A DNA stretch of 64,000 bases from Rhabdophis nuchalis (lineage: Eukaryota > Chordata > Lepidosauria > Squamata > Natricidae), in assembly GCA_039707465.1 (NCBI GenBank), contig CM077644.1:78514875-78578874 (forward strand), read 5' to 3'. The number at the start of each line of letters is the position of its first letter. Position 1 is the first letter of the stretch. Below, piece by piece: positions 48,834 to 59,466 of this stretch. The notes below the pieces were generated by a model. The model had not been told where the DNA came from. It was given only the letters and a program-made list of their open reading frames with translations, and made no database searches. The position numbers were made by a program, and so were the translations under genes.

Positions 48834-49246
48834 CCACAACACTGTCAATAATTAAGACTGCATTACTATTATTTTTATCTTTCTTCCTAGTATCTATCTC
48901 TTATGACTACAACCATGTTGCTTGTATCTTTCAATTTATATTGTTTTTATTTGTTTCCTAGTACGATTTCATAGCTTATTAGTAACCTTGGCTATCACTA
49001 AGTGTTGTAGCTTTTTATTCTTGAGGAATGTATTTTATTCTCCTTATGTACACTGAGATCATCTGCAACAAAGACAAATTCCTTGTGTGTCCAATCACAC
49101 TGGCCAATAAAGAATCCTATCCCATCCCATCCCATCCCATCCCATCCCATCCCATCCCATCCCATCCCATCCCATCCCATCCCATCCCATCCCATCCCAT
49201 CCCATCCTATCCTATCCTATCCTATCCTATCCTATCCTATCCTATA
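48834..49246 (+). mobile_element. LINE 3' UTR with pentanucleotide microsatellite tail
   Basis: The unit ends caaattccttgtgtgtccaa, tcacactggccaataaagaa and then a (TCCCA)n array (about 49116-49205) changing to (TCCTA)n (49205-49246). The ccaataaagaat plus pentamer ending is typical of a LINE whose 3' tail is a microsatellite. The 5' limit is a guess. Repetitive frames on both strands (48998-49261) are not genes. Confidence 0.65.
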
Positions 49247-49429
49247 ACCAGACTTGGCTAAAATGAGCTCCAAATAGACAGCAGAATAAAACAGGAACTG
49301 AAGGTGACTACGCAAACAAGATTAAATCAGGAAAGAAAAACACTTAGGATTTATATTTTCCCTTTGCCCTTAAGGCCAGTCATGACTCCACATGCCACAA
49401 TAGAAAATCTCACAATGATAATTGAAATA

Positions 49430-49580
49430 TCTATGGAGATTTTCAGTCATCCAGATCATGGTTGTTCCAAAGATGCTTTTTCAAGAGACGACTGGACCTT
49501 CTCATTTTTCTTTGAAGATGTTTTGCTCCTCACTCAAGAAGTCCAGTTGCCTCTTGAAAAAGCATCTTTGGGACAATTAA
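49430..49580. mobile_element. Foldback MITE-like repeat
   Basis: Second copy of the family at 3830-4045: leader tctatggagattttcagtca, then arms ttccaaagatgctttttcaa (49465) and cttgaaaaagcatctttggg (to 49573). Confidence 0.6.
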
Positions 49581-49737
49581 AATACTAAAGAATATAGCAG
49601 GAACACATTTTCATACAAATACCAACACACCAGAGCTCAGAAATATGTAAAACAACTCACTATCTCACAACCCCAATTTGCCAGCTGCCCCCAGGAATGC
49701 ATGCTGTTTTCACTCTTTTTTTTTATATTGAAAAAGT

Positions 49738-49743
49738 TTTATT
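49738..49743 (-). promoter_or_regulatory. Poly(A) signal of copy D
   Basis: AATAAA on the minus strand, about 15-20 nt before the encoded poly(A) tail. The same attttattggtttt block is present at the end of copies B and C. Confidence 0.7.
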
Positions 49744-49980
49744 GGTTTTTACAAATTTTTTCAAATAGGGCAAGGTAAGGGAAATACAGAAATATTTTGA
49801 GAACTTTCACATCGAGATCGTTGGCCCCTCCAGGGCTTCTTAATAAGACATTGGTAATACATTTTTCAATAATACTACAAGGTGAAAATAAATGCATACA
49901 TCATAAATTCTAAATTCTATGCTGGCAGTCGTGTACAAACATCCAGATAAAAAATTATACTGCATTAATAAAGATAAAAG

Positions 49981-50835
49981 TCATTTTTTAGATCTAAGTC
50001 TCTTAGCAATTGTGTCTTCTTGTTCTCCTTCCTGGCCCCCAGTGGGCGGGGCCGTGGGCCCCTCTGCCCCTCCCGGATCTTCCCCCAGGATAGAGGAATG
50101 TTTTTTAAGAAAGGCTTCTGCCTCAGCAACTGTTTTAATCCTTACTCTTCCTCCTTCCCAGAACACCAACATCCCTTCTGGCATCGCCCACTTAAACCAA
50201 ATCCCGTGTTTAAACAATTTTTTAGATAAGAAGGAATACTTCCTCCTCACCTCTCTAATCTTTTTTGGGATCTGCTTCAAGATAGCGATGTCCTTTTGTT
50301 GATAAATTAACGGACCCTCTCTCTGCGCCTTCAAGATTCCCTCCCTAGTCGACCTTCTAACAAATTTAATATGTATCTCTCTGGGTACATCATTTATCCT
50401 GGCATATGCTGAATTTATTCTATAGACTAGGTCAATGTCCCCCCTGATCTCATCTTTAGGTTTGTGTAAATAGTCTGCTAAAATTGTACTCATGAGATCA
50501 GGAAGGCATTCACCAGATTCCTCAGAAATATTCTGAAATCTTAAAAAATATGACATCCTCTCGAAATCCATCCTAGACATATGACCAGACAAATCTCCAA
50601 TTTCAGTATTAATATTTTTAAGTTCCCCCTTTGCCCCAGCCAGCCCCACTTCCAACTCCTCGGTCTTCTGTGTATTCTGCATCAATTTTTTCTGTGTCTC
50701 CAAAAGTTCAAGCTTAGAGCTGCAATGATCTTTCCTCAATTCTTTAATTTCCAACACCAAGGAGTGTAACACTGCTTCCATAGCTGTCATCCTTTCTTCC
50801 AATCCTGGATTTTCTGGTTGTTTTTTTGAAGCCAT
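49981..50835 (-). CDS. L1-type ORF1 protein (RNA-binding chaperone), intact
   Basis: A complete 284-residue frame on the minus strand. The start is ATG in a strong Kozak context (TCACCATGG). Residues about 12-90 form a long heptad-rich helix (LEERMTAMEAVLHSLVLEI and on), as expected for the L1 ORF1 coiled coil that drives trimer formation. Residues about 93-172 fit the RRM: SYFLRFQNI near the first RNA-binding strand and PREIHIKFVRR near the later one. Residues about 173-246 fit the C-terminal domain: IAILKQIPKKIREVRRKYSFLSKKL, then MPEGMLVFWEGGRVRIKT. A Gly/Pro/acidic tail ends in AKRLRSKK. L1 ORF1 proteins coat their RNA and act as nucleic-acid chaperones in cytoplasmic particles. Here no ORF2 follows, so the element would need a reverse transcriptase supplied by another LINE. 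Function is inferred from the fold motifs; expression is unknown. Confidence 0.85.
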   Translation of the reverse strand: MASKKQPENPGLEERMTAMEAVLHSLVLEIKELRKDHCSSKLELLETQKKLMQNTQKTEELEVGLAGAKGELKNINTEIGDLSGHMSRMDFERMSYFLRFQNISEESGECLPDLMSTILADYLHKPKDEIRGDIDLVYRINSAYARINDVPREIHIKFVRRSTREGILKAQREGPLIYQQKDIAILKQIPKKIREVRRKYSFLSKKLFKHGIWFKWAMPEGMLVFWEGGRVRIKTVAEAEAFLKKHSSILGEDPGGAEGPTAPPTGGQEGEQEDTIAKRLRSKK

Positions 50836-51720
50836 GGTGAGCTGTTAAAGTCAGTGCCACTAAGATGGCATTTTTTGGGTGCGGCCGCTGGAGCAAGTCC
50901 AGGGAAAAAAGTTCAGAAAAGTTGTGGAAAATTATAGAGTCCAGAGAGAGAAGCAATTTTCACAGTCAATTATTAAGACAAAGAAGGCACTCCAGGGAAG
51001 GAATCAATTAATCCAAAAAATCCTCCGTTGGTAGAGAGAGACAGTCCAAGTCACAAAGAGATGTTGGTAATTTTCCATTAAAAATAGTCATTTAGGAACA
51101 AAGGGCAGCCATCTTCCACCGCCCAGTCTGGCAGCCAGCAGGAGAAAGTGCCAAAGAAAATTGTTTCAATAAAGCCGGACTTAGATACATTGTATAGAAA
51201 CAAGCCGCGAAAGACTTTCACTTGTTCCGCAAAAGTCCGGATGCGAAATTTCCGCTCCCTCGCGTTCAAGGAGCCATTTCTGCGCGCCGTTGTTATAAAT
51301 CCGAGGTTTTTTTTAGCAAACACCCCCCTCCACGTTTCTCTCAATCAAAGCCGCCAGCAAAAAAGTTAAAGTCACTCACTCTCCACCTCGCCGTCAAAGC
51401 CCCGGCAAAGCCATCCGGCCCGAGCGCTCCCGTTCTCACCAAATCAATCATTTGTTGCCGTCCTCTGTTGGCGAAGGGAACCAAGCCCCCCGCAGCATGT
51501 CTTCTTCTACCTAGACCGAAGACAAGGACCCTTCCCCGGCCACCGCCAGGCTGAACAGGTCCAGGCAAGCCAGTCCTACGGAGGGTCCCCCCAAAAAAGG
51601 GGCACCCCGCCCCGTTTGGGGCAGAAAAAAGAACAAAACGGCGGACGAGCCTAGGACTCGTCCGTCGCCGCCAGAAGCCGGAACAGGAAGTCTTGATACT
51701 GGGCCAATAAACAAAAACCT
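50836..51720 (-). promoter_or_regulatory. Putative 5' UTR/promoter of the ORF1-only element
   Basis: Between the ORF1 start and the element's 5' side lies non-repetitive sequence. It is AT-rich near ORF1 and CpG-rich distally (51230-51690), unlike the surrounding AT-rich DNA. L1 elements carry their internal promoter here. Overlapping frames on both strands (51078-51826) follow the composition and show no protein features. Confidence 0.45.
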
Positions 51721-51826
51721 CCTTTCCAATTGCAGCCTGCCTCAAACCTATTTTTCCTACCTCCCAGCTTGGAATAAGACATAGACCAGATTTAACTTCC
51801 AACACTTCCATTACTTTGCTTAACAC

Positions 51827-51947
51827 CAGGGCTGTCCAACTTTTGCAACTTTAAGACCTGTGGACTTCAACTCCCATAATTCCCCAGCCAGCCATGCCGG
51901 GAGTTGAAGTCTACAAATCTTAAAGTTGCCAAGATTGGACACCCCTG
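51827..51947. mobile_element. Palindromic hAT-type MITE
   Basis: Ends CAGGGCTGTCCAACTTTTGC / GCCAAGATTGGACACCCCTG with hairpin arms; flanking octamers cttaacac and ctttacat share 6 of 8. Family of 17847 and 23104. Confidence 0.8.
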
Positions 51948-52288
51948 CTTTACATTTTTAAAGCATCTTCAAGCTGCATTGTAGAAACATTGTCCTTTTC
52001 TTCGTATGAAGCTGAACTATTGCTTCTCCCTTAGTTCAAAGTTTCCATGGACCTTCAGAGGAACATAGAAAGGAAGAACAACCTGTACCCTACTGCTTTG
52101 ATTACTGTAACATCAAGCCATGGCAGTACTACTAGGGGAGGAAAAAAAAGAATGGGAAAAAGGGTCTGTGTTAGTGTAACAGGAGATTGGGGAGGGGAGG
52201 CATCCATTTGTGCAAATATCTGGAAAAGGGTAGGAAAGATACAGGGAATAATGAGGAAGAACAATTCCTAAAGGCATAAGGTAGGTAC

Positions 52289-52481
52289 CAGGGGTGGTAT
52301 ACACTTATCTTCCTTACCAGTTTGCAAATATGAGCATGTGCATCTCTGTGCATGCACTTTTGGTGAAAAAAGAAGGGCCTAAATGGGATGCTACAGAGCC
52401 GGGCATGGGTGGGCGGAGCCACCAGCGATTTCTGCTACCGGTTCGGGCGATCCGGTCCGAACCAGTAGAATACCACCTCTG
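52289..52481. mobile_element. Non-autonomous hAT-type element
   Basis: Ends CAGGGGTGGTATACACTTATC / GTAGAATACCACCTCTG; flanking octamers gtaggtac (52281-52288) and gcaggtac (52482-52489), 7 of 8. Confidence 0.8.
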
Positions 52482-52574
52482 GCAGGTACTGTAGACTACT
52501 CTGTTGTCTTCTTTGCTTGATGGAAAGGGCTTGAAGATGGGAAACAAACAGGTTTTGCAGTGGTCACATAGGTA

Positions 52575-53360
52575 GTGGTCACACACTGAAGGATCAATCA
52601 TTTAGCAAGTTATGACAATGCTGAATGTGAGGGACTTAAAACAATTCCTCGAAGTTATGGCTGTTGCAGTACCCCTGAAGTCACAAGATTTCCATTTACT
52701 ACCTTCATTGTTGCTTTCCAACAAGGATAGTCAGTCAATGGGAAGCCAGCAGGAGGTTGCAGATAGTGTTCCTATGACCACAGAATGCTGCAACCATGCA
52801 GGATTCCCCTAAGGCAGTGCTTCTCAATTATTTTCTGTCATGCCCCCCTAGGAAGAAGAAAACATTTCGCGCTCCCCGCGCGACTGTAAATAGTATCATC
52901 CGGGTCTAAAAGTCACACGGGCGGGTTTGGCTAATCAGGATAGAGCATCATGTCTATCCAATCGGGTCTGTTCTCCTCGAAAGGGAGGAGCATGCACAGT
53001 CACATGTACTGGCTTAATGCTCACTATCAATGCAAATGTCAGCAGCGGTAGCCCGATTTCTTTAGCAAGTTTGATTAATTGGGGCAGCGTTATGTTTCAC
53101 AGGAGAAGGTCCTTGTCAGCATCTGACTAGATACAGAGACATAAACACGGGGCTTGGCTTGTTATGACAGTGTTTGCCGAGGTCAAACGCGCCCCCCTTT
53201 ACGGAGCCCCACTATTTGAGAAGCACTGCCCTAAGGGGACTCGGATTACCACAACTACTGTTGTAAATTGATGTGGTCTCATTATGCCAGACTTTATGAT
53301 CACACTGCTTATCAATATAGCTGCCACTCCCAATTGCCAATGTTAAAGAAGAACCACCTG
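52575..53360. mobile_element. Tc/mariner-like MITE split by a hAT element
   Basis: Left part (52575-52814) and right part (53229-53360) belong to the 37350 family; the right end is gaaccacctg followed by TA (53361-53362). The hAT at 52815-53228 interrupts it. Confidence 0.6.
52815..53228. mobile_element. Non-autonomous hAT element, CAGTGCTTCTCAA family
   Basis: Ends CAGTGCTTCTCAATTATTTTC / CTATTTGAGAAGCACTG with sub-terminal catgcccccc and gcgcccccc blocks. Perfect 8-bp duplication ccctaagg (52807-52814 and 53229-53236). Interior is GC-richer than the flanks. The short frame at 52927-53130 might be a relic of transposase on one strand, but I see no diagnostic motif. Confidence 0.85.
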
Positions 53361-53800
53361 TAGTCTAGATTTCACACCAGTCTGGCTATATTGCCAAGCC
53401 ACTGCACTCTGAATTGGAGTTTCTGGAGGTGGCTTAAGAAACAGAGAGGGATAGCATAGGAGATAAGCAGCTTGGGACGCAATGTGGAATTGTCCAGTTT
53501 TCATTTCTTTCCTGCTCAATTCCTATTTTATGCTTTCAACTGTTCCTTTTGTGTCAATGATACATATTGAAGAAAGAAGAGGACAGGAAAGGAAAGAAAA
53601 AAGGGAGCAGAGAAGAGGAGAAGGAAAGAAGGTTTGCAGTTCTATATTTTAAAGTTACTGATATCACAGCTATTTGACTACCGGCATTATATGAATTTTG
53701 TAGTTGCGCCCCTGGTGTTAAATATATCTTCATCAATAACATTAATCTGTTCTATGGGCTACAGAAGAAATAAGACACTTTAAAAGTAATAATTAGCCAA

Positions 53801-54271
53801 TCTATATAAATAAAAATGTAACAAGAGTTTGTTCAAAACCGGTAATCTCCGAAAGTACTGCACCGATCGCTTCCAAATTTTCACACAACGTTCCTTTCGA
53901 ATACAGCACCAATGACATATATAGATTGTGTAGATGTCATACCTGTGCCAGGTACATGCAACAGAAATGTAAAAAATGTAAAAAAATGTAAAAAGGTAGA
54001 TGGATGCAGAGAGAGTAGTGAGCCAAAGAGTGGTATTATGTCATAAAATCCTTTATGACATAAAATACTCTGTCCATAAGATTCAAGGAGGTAGATATGT
54101 AGGCAGCTACAGGGATAGAGAGAGCGAGGTGGAAATGCAGTAGGTAGGTAGGTTGGGGGTTATACGGTGGTTGTGTGTACGTGTTTGTGTGTGCAGATGT
54201 AGATCTACACACAGATTGGTTGGCCATTTAACCAGACTGGGCCACAGCAATGCGTGGCCAGGAACGGCTAG
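53801..54271 (+). mobile_element. Non-autonomous Helitron
   Basis: Starts TCTATATAAATAAAAATGTAA after an A and ends gcgtggccaggaacggCTAG before a T. The body has gtaatctccgaaagtactgc and accgatcgcttccaaatttt, typical of short Helitrons in reptiles and bats. The TC start, CTAG end, and A/T insertion point fit the Helitron rules. Internal gtag/gata-rich tandem sequence at 53990-54160 is expanded. No Rep/helicase. Confidence 0.8.
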
Positions 54272-54627
54272 TGTACAATAATTAGCCAATGTTGTCTTCC
54301 TACTTTTAATGATTACTTGTTTTTAAGAGTAACAAAAAACACCCAACCATATATTTCTTTTCCCATTGCCTCTTGGTATTGTTTGGAGACTCTGGACCTT
54401 GATCCCAGAAATCTAACCATAGTGGACCATGGCTTGGTTACTGAATTTTAGGGACTCTGTTGTCTTCACACAGAGATTTCTCCTGCTCCTTGTTTTACTT
54501 AGCAACTTCAGAAGCTCAGGGAAGGGAAGTGTGCAGATGGGTATCATCCATCATGGTGAGTAGCACAAGAATCTGATTTCTCCTGTGAGCTTACTAAATA
54601 GCTCTGTTTCATTTATTTAGATTGATT

Positions 54628-54850
54628 TTCATTGATTGATATCCTGCCTTTATTATTTTTACAAATAACTCAAGATATCTAACACACTTTCTTCCTCCTA
54701 TTTCCCCACAACAACAACCGGGGTTGGGGTGAGAGAGAGTGATTGACCCAAGGATCACCCACCTAGCTTACATGCCTGAGGTGGGACTAAAACTCACAGC
54801 TGCCTGGTCTCTAGCCTGCTGCCTTAACCATATATGGATCAAACTGGCTC
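54628..54850 (-). mobile_element. tRNA-derived SINE with L2-like tail, antisense
   Basis: On the minus strand: tRNA head gagccagtttgatccatata ... ggttaaggcagcaggct ... gtgagttttagtcccacc, then ggtcaatcactctctctcac, and an L2-like end aaaggcaggatatcaatcaa. This looks close to full length. RNA polymerase III A- and B-box-like segments are decayed. Confidence 0.75.
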
Positions 54851-55275
54851 TTCTGGCTGCATTCACCTGAACAACTAAAAACATCTTACAAAACCTTTCA
54901 TAACGTCAGTCTCCAGCTTCTCATTAGCACCTTAACAAGATGACTAATAATTATTCTCACATTAATTTAACTTTTTATGACTGCAAATTCTTTGATCATT
55001 GATGCTCATTTTATACTCTCGTTCAAGATTGAATTGAAATGTGATGCCCATTTTCCTCACCCCTTCATTAATATATTCAAACAAATTAGGGTCTTCCCTT
55101 ATAAATTACCTTGCACGAAATGCTGCCTTGCATTTTTTGGGATTTGGAGTGAAAGATCAAGACAGACGTCACAGCCACCTTATACTGCAAGGCTTGGGCT
55201 TGGACACAGAGTGGATGGCTGCTTTTGCAACCCATATTCAGATAATTTTTACAGCTGCAGACTTATTTATGCTCT

Positions 55276-56200
55276 TGTTTATTTATTTACTTACTTACTT
55301 ACTTATTTGTTTTGTCAAAAATGTACAAGATAACAGGTATAAGTATAAACATGGACATGAACACAGGAAATGGGTATGGAGAAATGGGGACAATAGGACA
55401 GGGATGGTAGGCACACTGGTGTGCTTATGCATGCCCCCTACAGACCTCTTAGAAAAAGGGTGAGGTCCACACTAGACAGTTTAAGGTTAAAGCTATGGGG
55501 GTTTGAGGATGTAACAACAGAGTCAGGTAGTGCATTCCAGGCATTGACCACGCTGTTGCTGAAGTCGTATTTTCTGCAATCGAGTTTGGAGTGGTTTACT
55601 TTGAGTTTGTATCTATTGTTTGCCCATGTGTTATTGCAGTTGAAACTGAAGTAGTCATTGACAGATAGGACGTTGTATTAGACAATGTTGTGTACTACGC
55701 TTAGGTCAGACCTTAGTCGGAGTATTTCTAGGTCAGTGATGGCGAACCTATGGCACGGGTGCCACAGGTGGCACGCGAAACCATTTCTTAGGGCACAGGA
55801 GACGTTGCCCTGTCAGCTCCAGTGCACATGTGTGCACTGGCCAGCTGATTTAGGCCTTCTTTTGAGGCCATTTTTCACCCTCTGAAGGCTTCAGGGAAGC
55901 TCCTGGAGCCTCTGGAGGTGGGGAGGGGAGGCTGTTTTTACCTTCCCCAGGCACCTAGAAAGCCTCTGGAGCTTGGTGAGGGCAAAAAAAGCACACCAAA
56001 AGCAGGCACACCAAAAGCACACCAAAAGCACGCATATAGCATTATGGGTGTGGCACGCCCATGCACGACTCCCCTGCGCTCCCCCCGCTTTTGGCACGCG
56101 AGCCAAAAAAGGTTAGCCCTCCCTGTTCTAGGTTGTCCAAGCCCAAGCCTTGCAGTATAAGGTGGCTAGAATCTGTGGGGAAAGAGAAGTTCCACTTCCA
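55276..56200 (-). mobile_element. LINE 3' end, clade unresolved, antisense, split by a hAT
   Basis: Same family as 18886-19345. The tail (AAGT)n/(AAAT)n lies at about 55276-55305, with the ORF2 C-terminus upstream of it (read on minus: HLILQGLGLDNLE near 56134-56167, then SDLSVVHNVV, FSNSVVNAWNALP, VVTSSNPHSFNLKLSS). It is interrupted by 55734-56125. Confidence 0.65.
55734..56125. mobile_element. Non-autonomous hAT element, CAGTGATGGCGAACC family, complete
   Basis: Ends CAGTGATGGCGAACCTATGG / CCAAAAAAGGTTAGCCCTCCCTG; perfect 8-bp duplication ttctaggt (55726-55733 and 56126-56133). It resembles elements of the OposCharlie/hAT-Charlie type known from several tetrapods, a resemblance from memory only. 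Confidence 0.85.
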
Positions 56201-57702
56201 TTTGTTTAAATCTCTTCAACCCCTGGTAGAAAATGGTAAATAGGCAAGTAAGCAAAGCTAGTGTTATATGATTTCATGTTTTGAAATTTACAGCAATTGT
56301 GAAGCACTAAATAAACTTTTGAGACACAGGAATACTCAGTCTCTATATTTTCATCCTAAAATCATGGGGGTGTTAATGTTTTTATTTGGGTATGAATAAC
56401 TATTATCTATGTATGCCTTTCCATCCTGTCCCTTCCTCAAGGCCTTTTAAAGATAAATGTACTAAAATATAATCCAAACCTATTATTTATTTATTGCTTG
56501 AATGGTTCCTTGTAAATGAGACCATATAATAGCATCTCTTAGCAGAAACGTGCTGATCAAGAAAGTTTTCCATAGAAATTTCTGAGGCCTAAATTGCTAG
56601 GAGGGAGTGGATCTTCATCCAATAAGATTCCATTTTAGTGATATATATTGCTTTAGATTCACAGTTGGAGGAAGGGTAATGTGTATAATCACAATTCCAC
56701 TTAGCTTGGCCCATGTGAGCACAAAGTTATCCAACATCTAGCCTGTTCACTATTGTACATTTTCAGAATTGTGGTTACTCACCTTGCTACTTGTATCATC
56801 ATTTTTTATGTTTCAATAAAGCAGTGATTCATTAATGCTTAATGGCCACCTTTATCTCTGAGCTGGTTGATGGTGAATGTAAGTGAATGTAAGCTAGTAA
56901 GCATGAGGCAGTGAGTTGCTTGGATTTAGCCTTGGGTTTAACTGCACTTTCCACATGAAAGTGAGGAGACACGGATCTGAGGTGGTGACCAGGGTGTGAT
57001 TGGGAATGTGGGCAGACTATGATGAACTGCGTAGTGGATCTCTACAGACCGTTAGTGGCCGGCAGATCACAGAATGAGAATTCTTGTGTTAGACAAAACA
57101 ATCAAAGCAGCTCCAGTTTCTAACCAAGCACATATGCATTCATAAAGGTCAGGAAGGTAAGCATTTTGCATATTCAGGGATATAATAACTAAGCTTTATT
57201 CATTAGGAACCTAAACCTAAGAATAACCTGTCAAAGCAGATTGCGGGTGGGAGGACTCCACAGCATGGAAACATTTAGCACTAACTCTTTGCCAACCTCT
57301 CAAAGTGTAAAGATTTTTGAAAGGAGAAAGTTATTTGGAGGGCAGAGCTGAGAATGGAAACTGATCAATAAATAATCCAGAATGAATGATATTGCTTATG
57401 CATCGTTTAACTGATTTTGAGATAACTCTTCATCGGTTCTTCTGTCCAGAGTGGAAGAGAGAGAGAAAGAGAGAAAAGTTGAAGGAAAGATCTTGGGCAT
57501 CACATTTAACTTTGCTGTGAAACGCCTTATTTTCCTTCTCCTTCTGTAGATGGTTGAATGAACAAACCCACAGAGGCAGCATAGTGACTCCTGGTATGGC
57601 AAAAAAGCAGCAATCCATTATTCCTTTGTGGCCTCACAATAGGACAAGATGGAGAGATTTGTTGTTGGGGGAAGTTTCCTCTGTGGAAGAAAAAGCTGTG
57701 GT
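56201..57702. other. No gene seen
   Basis: About 1.5 kb of unassigned AT-rich DNA. The overlapping minus-strand frames at 57396-57727 share no motif. Confidence 0.5.
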
Positions 57703-58036
57703 GAGGGGTGGTTAAAATTTTTAACATGTTTTCTTCCCAGTTGCTGGGTGGGCGTGGCCTAGTCAGCCTCCTGCAACACAGCAGAGAGGCATTTTTGCCT
57801 TCCCCAGGCTCCGGAGGCTTTCCTTGAGCCTCCGGGAAGGCGAAAACAATCTCCCCTGGTCTTCGGAGGCCCTCCTGAGGCCGAAAACGGCCTGTTTCTG
57901 GACTTCCAGAACTTCTGGGAGGAGCAGGTCAGGGGAAGGCGGGGTGGGATTTTCAGATTTTCAGATACACCGAACTAGACAGATCCTTAGCTAGAGGATT
58001 ACCCTAATCTGTGCAAACCCACAGCAGCCTACCGCT
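57703..58036. mobile_element. hAT-type element
   Basis: Starts (C)AGGGGTGGTTAAAATTTTT, ends CCCACAGCAGCCTACCGCTG, and shares ttgctgggtgggcgtggcct and gcctagtcagcctcctgca with 35075-35883. Flanking octamers gctgtggt / gccgttgt match 6 of 8. Confidence 0.65.
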
Positions 58037-58961
58037 GGCCGTTGTATCTGAAAGAAAGAAGAAGCACCAAAAGAAGAGTTTGGGAGAAGTTTGGAATGGG
58101 AACAAACTAGAAGTGGGAAGAAACCATCACAAAATAACGTGTCTTTTTATTGATGACGTGGGGAAGCCAAGTCAAGAACACCAGAAGACTATTTTGACTG
58201 AGCAAGAAGAAAGAAACTTTATTTAAAAGCAGCAGTTGGAGTTGTGGCTGTATTCATGTGGAAAGGCTGCTGCCATGGACACTTCCTCAGGCACACCTAA
58301 TGAGATGCCAATGATCCTGTGGCTACTCTTTAAGGACTTCTTCACTGAACGTGCAGCATAGTCCTCCTTATTTGACTTGATTTCATCTAATGACAAGCTT
58401 TAGTATCCTTGCTGTAGCTTTCAATGTTTGAGGGATATTTATTCCCATTGACAGATTTCATTAAAGTGAAATTTTTGTTTTCCCTGCTCTGGGAAATGCT
58501 AGCAGTGACAAACCATTTGGCCTCTTTGTGGGACAGTGTAGAAGGCCATGAAAATAATCTTGATGAAGGAATGGAGGAGCTGTTCCTGGAAAAGAAAAGC
58601 TAAAGGTTCCTGGAAAAGCAGCTAGTCCTGGGAAAGGAGAAAGTATGAGAAAAAGACTCAGAATAACAGAGTTGAAAGAGATCTTGTAGGTCCTATAGTC
58701 TAACACACTGCTCACGTAGGACACCCTAAACCATTTCAGACAGATGATTGTCCAATCTTGTCTTAAACACCTCCAATATTGGACACCCACAACTTCTGGA
58801 GGCAAGCCATTCCACAGATCAATTGCCCTGTCATGACATTTCTCCTTAGCTCTAGGTTGGTTCTCCCATCCATTGCTTCTTGTCCTTCCTTCAGGTGTTT
58901 TGGAGAATAAGTTGGTCCCCTCTTCTTTGTGATTTTGTGGCTATTAGATATTGGAACATTG

Positions 58962-59466
58962 CAGAGGTAGGTTTCACATCATTTTACCTCCAGTTCACTG
59001 TGCACTGAAACTGCTTTGTGAGCGTGCACACGCATGCCGGCCTAATCTATCTTTCCTACCTCCAGTCTGTATATTTAAATTTTTAATTGGCTTTTTAGGG
59101 GTTTTTAGTATTTTAGTATTTTAGGTTTTAGCGCAGGGTTATAGTAGTTTAATCTGATTTTAGATATTTATATTGTTTTATGTTTGTATGTTTTATAATC
59201 CCCTGTGCACCGCCCCGAGTCCCTTCGGGGAGAGGGAGCGGTATACAAATAAAATTTCATTCATTCATTCATTCATTCATGCTCGCTTTGTGCGTATGCA
59301 GCTTGCTGCATGCACTTTGCTCTCACGTGCAGCTTGCATGCATGCGCGTGGCTTAGAAAGCCCGTGTCTAAATAGATCCATGGTGGGCTAGCAGGGGCGT
59401 GCTCACCCGCAGATCACCACTACTAGTTCACATGAACCAGTCCGAACTGACTGAATACCACCACTG
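58962..59466. mobile_element. hAT-type element inserted in CR1, carrying an L2 end
   Basis: Ends CAGAGGTAGGTTTCACATC / CTGACTGAATACCACCACTG; perfect 8-bp duplication gaacattg (58954-58961 and 59467-59474). The middle (59070-59279) is an L2 3' end. Confidence 0.85.
59070..59279 (+). mobile_element. L2 LINE 3' terminus
   Basis: Contains cctgtgcaccgccccgagtc and gagggagcggtatacaaat with an (ATTC)n tail at 59258-59279, the sense version of the antisense 3' terminus at 20335-20385. Non-coding. Confidence 0.8.

Larger units (their letters stand above)
49716..51720 (-). mobile_element. ORF1-only L1-like (HAL1-like) element, copy D, near full length
   Basis: On the minus strand: a 5' region of about 0.9 kb (51720-50836) that is CpG-rich at its distal end, an intact ORF1 (50835-49981), a 3' UTR of about 265 bp with AATAAA, and poly(A) at about 49724-49716. 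There is no room for, or trace of, ORF2. The 5' boundary is approximate and I found no convincing target duplication. The four copies in this window share the architecture but differ in 3' UTR, so at least two subfamilies exist. Confidence 0.8.

Noticed and set aside
48998..49261. Frames of repeated GWDGM or SHPIP units
   Set aside because: Translations of the (TCCCA)n microsatellite.
51341..51826. 161-codon minus-strand frame in CpG-rich DNA
   Set aside because: Lies in the 5' region of the HAL1-like element; overlapping frames on both strands follow base composition. No motif, although an upstream ORF cannot be fully excluded.
54628..54850. Possible tRNA gene
   Set aside because: The tRNA-like head is part of a SINE; box sequences are decayed and the cloverleaf is not maintained. 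The same applies to 1051 and 2420.
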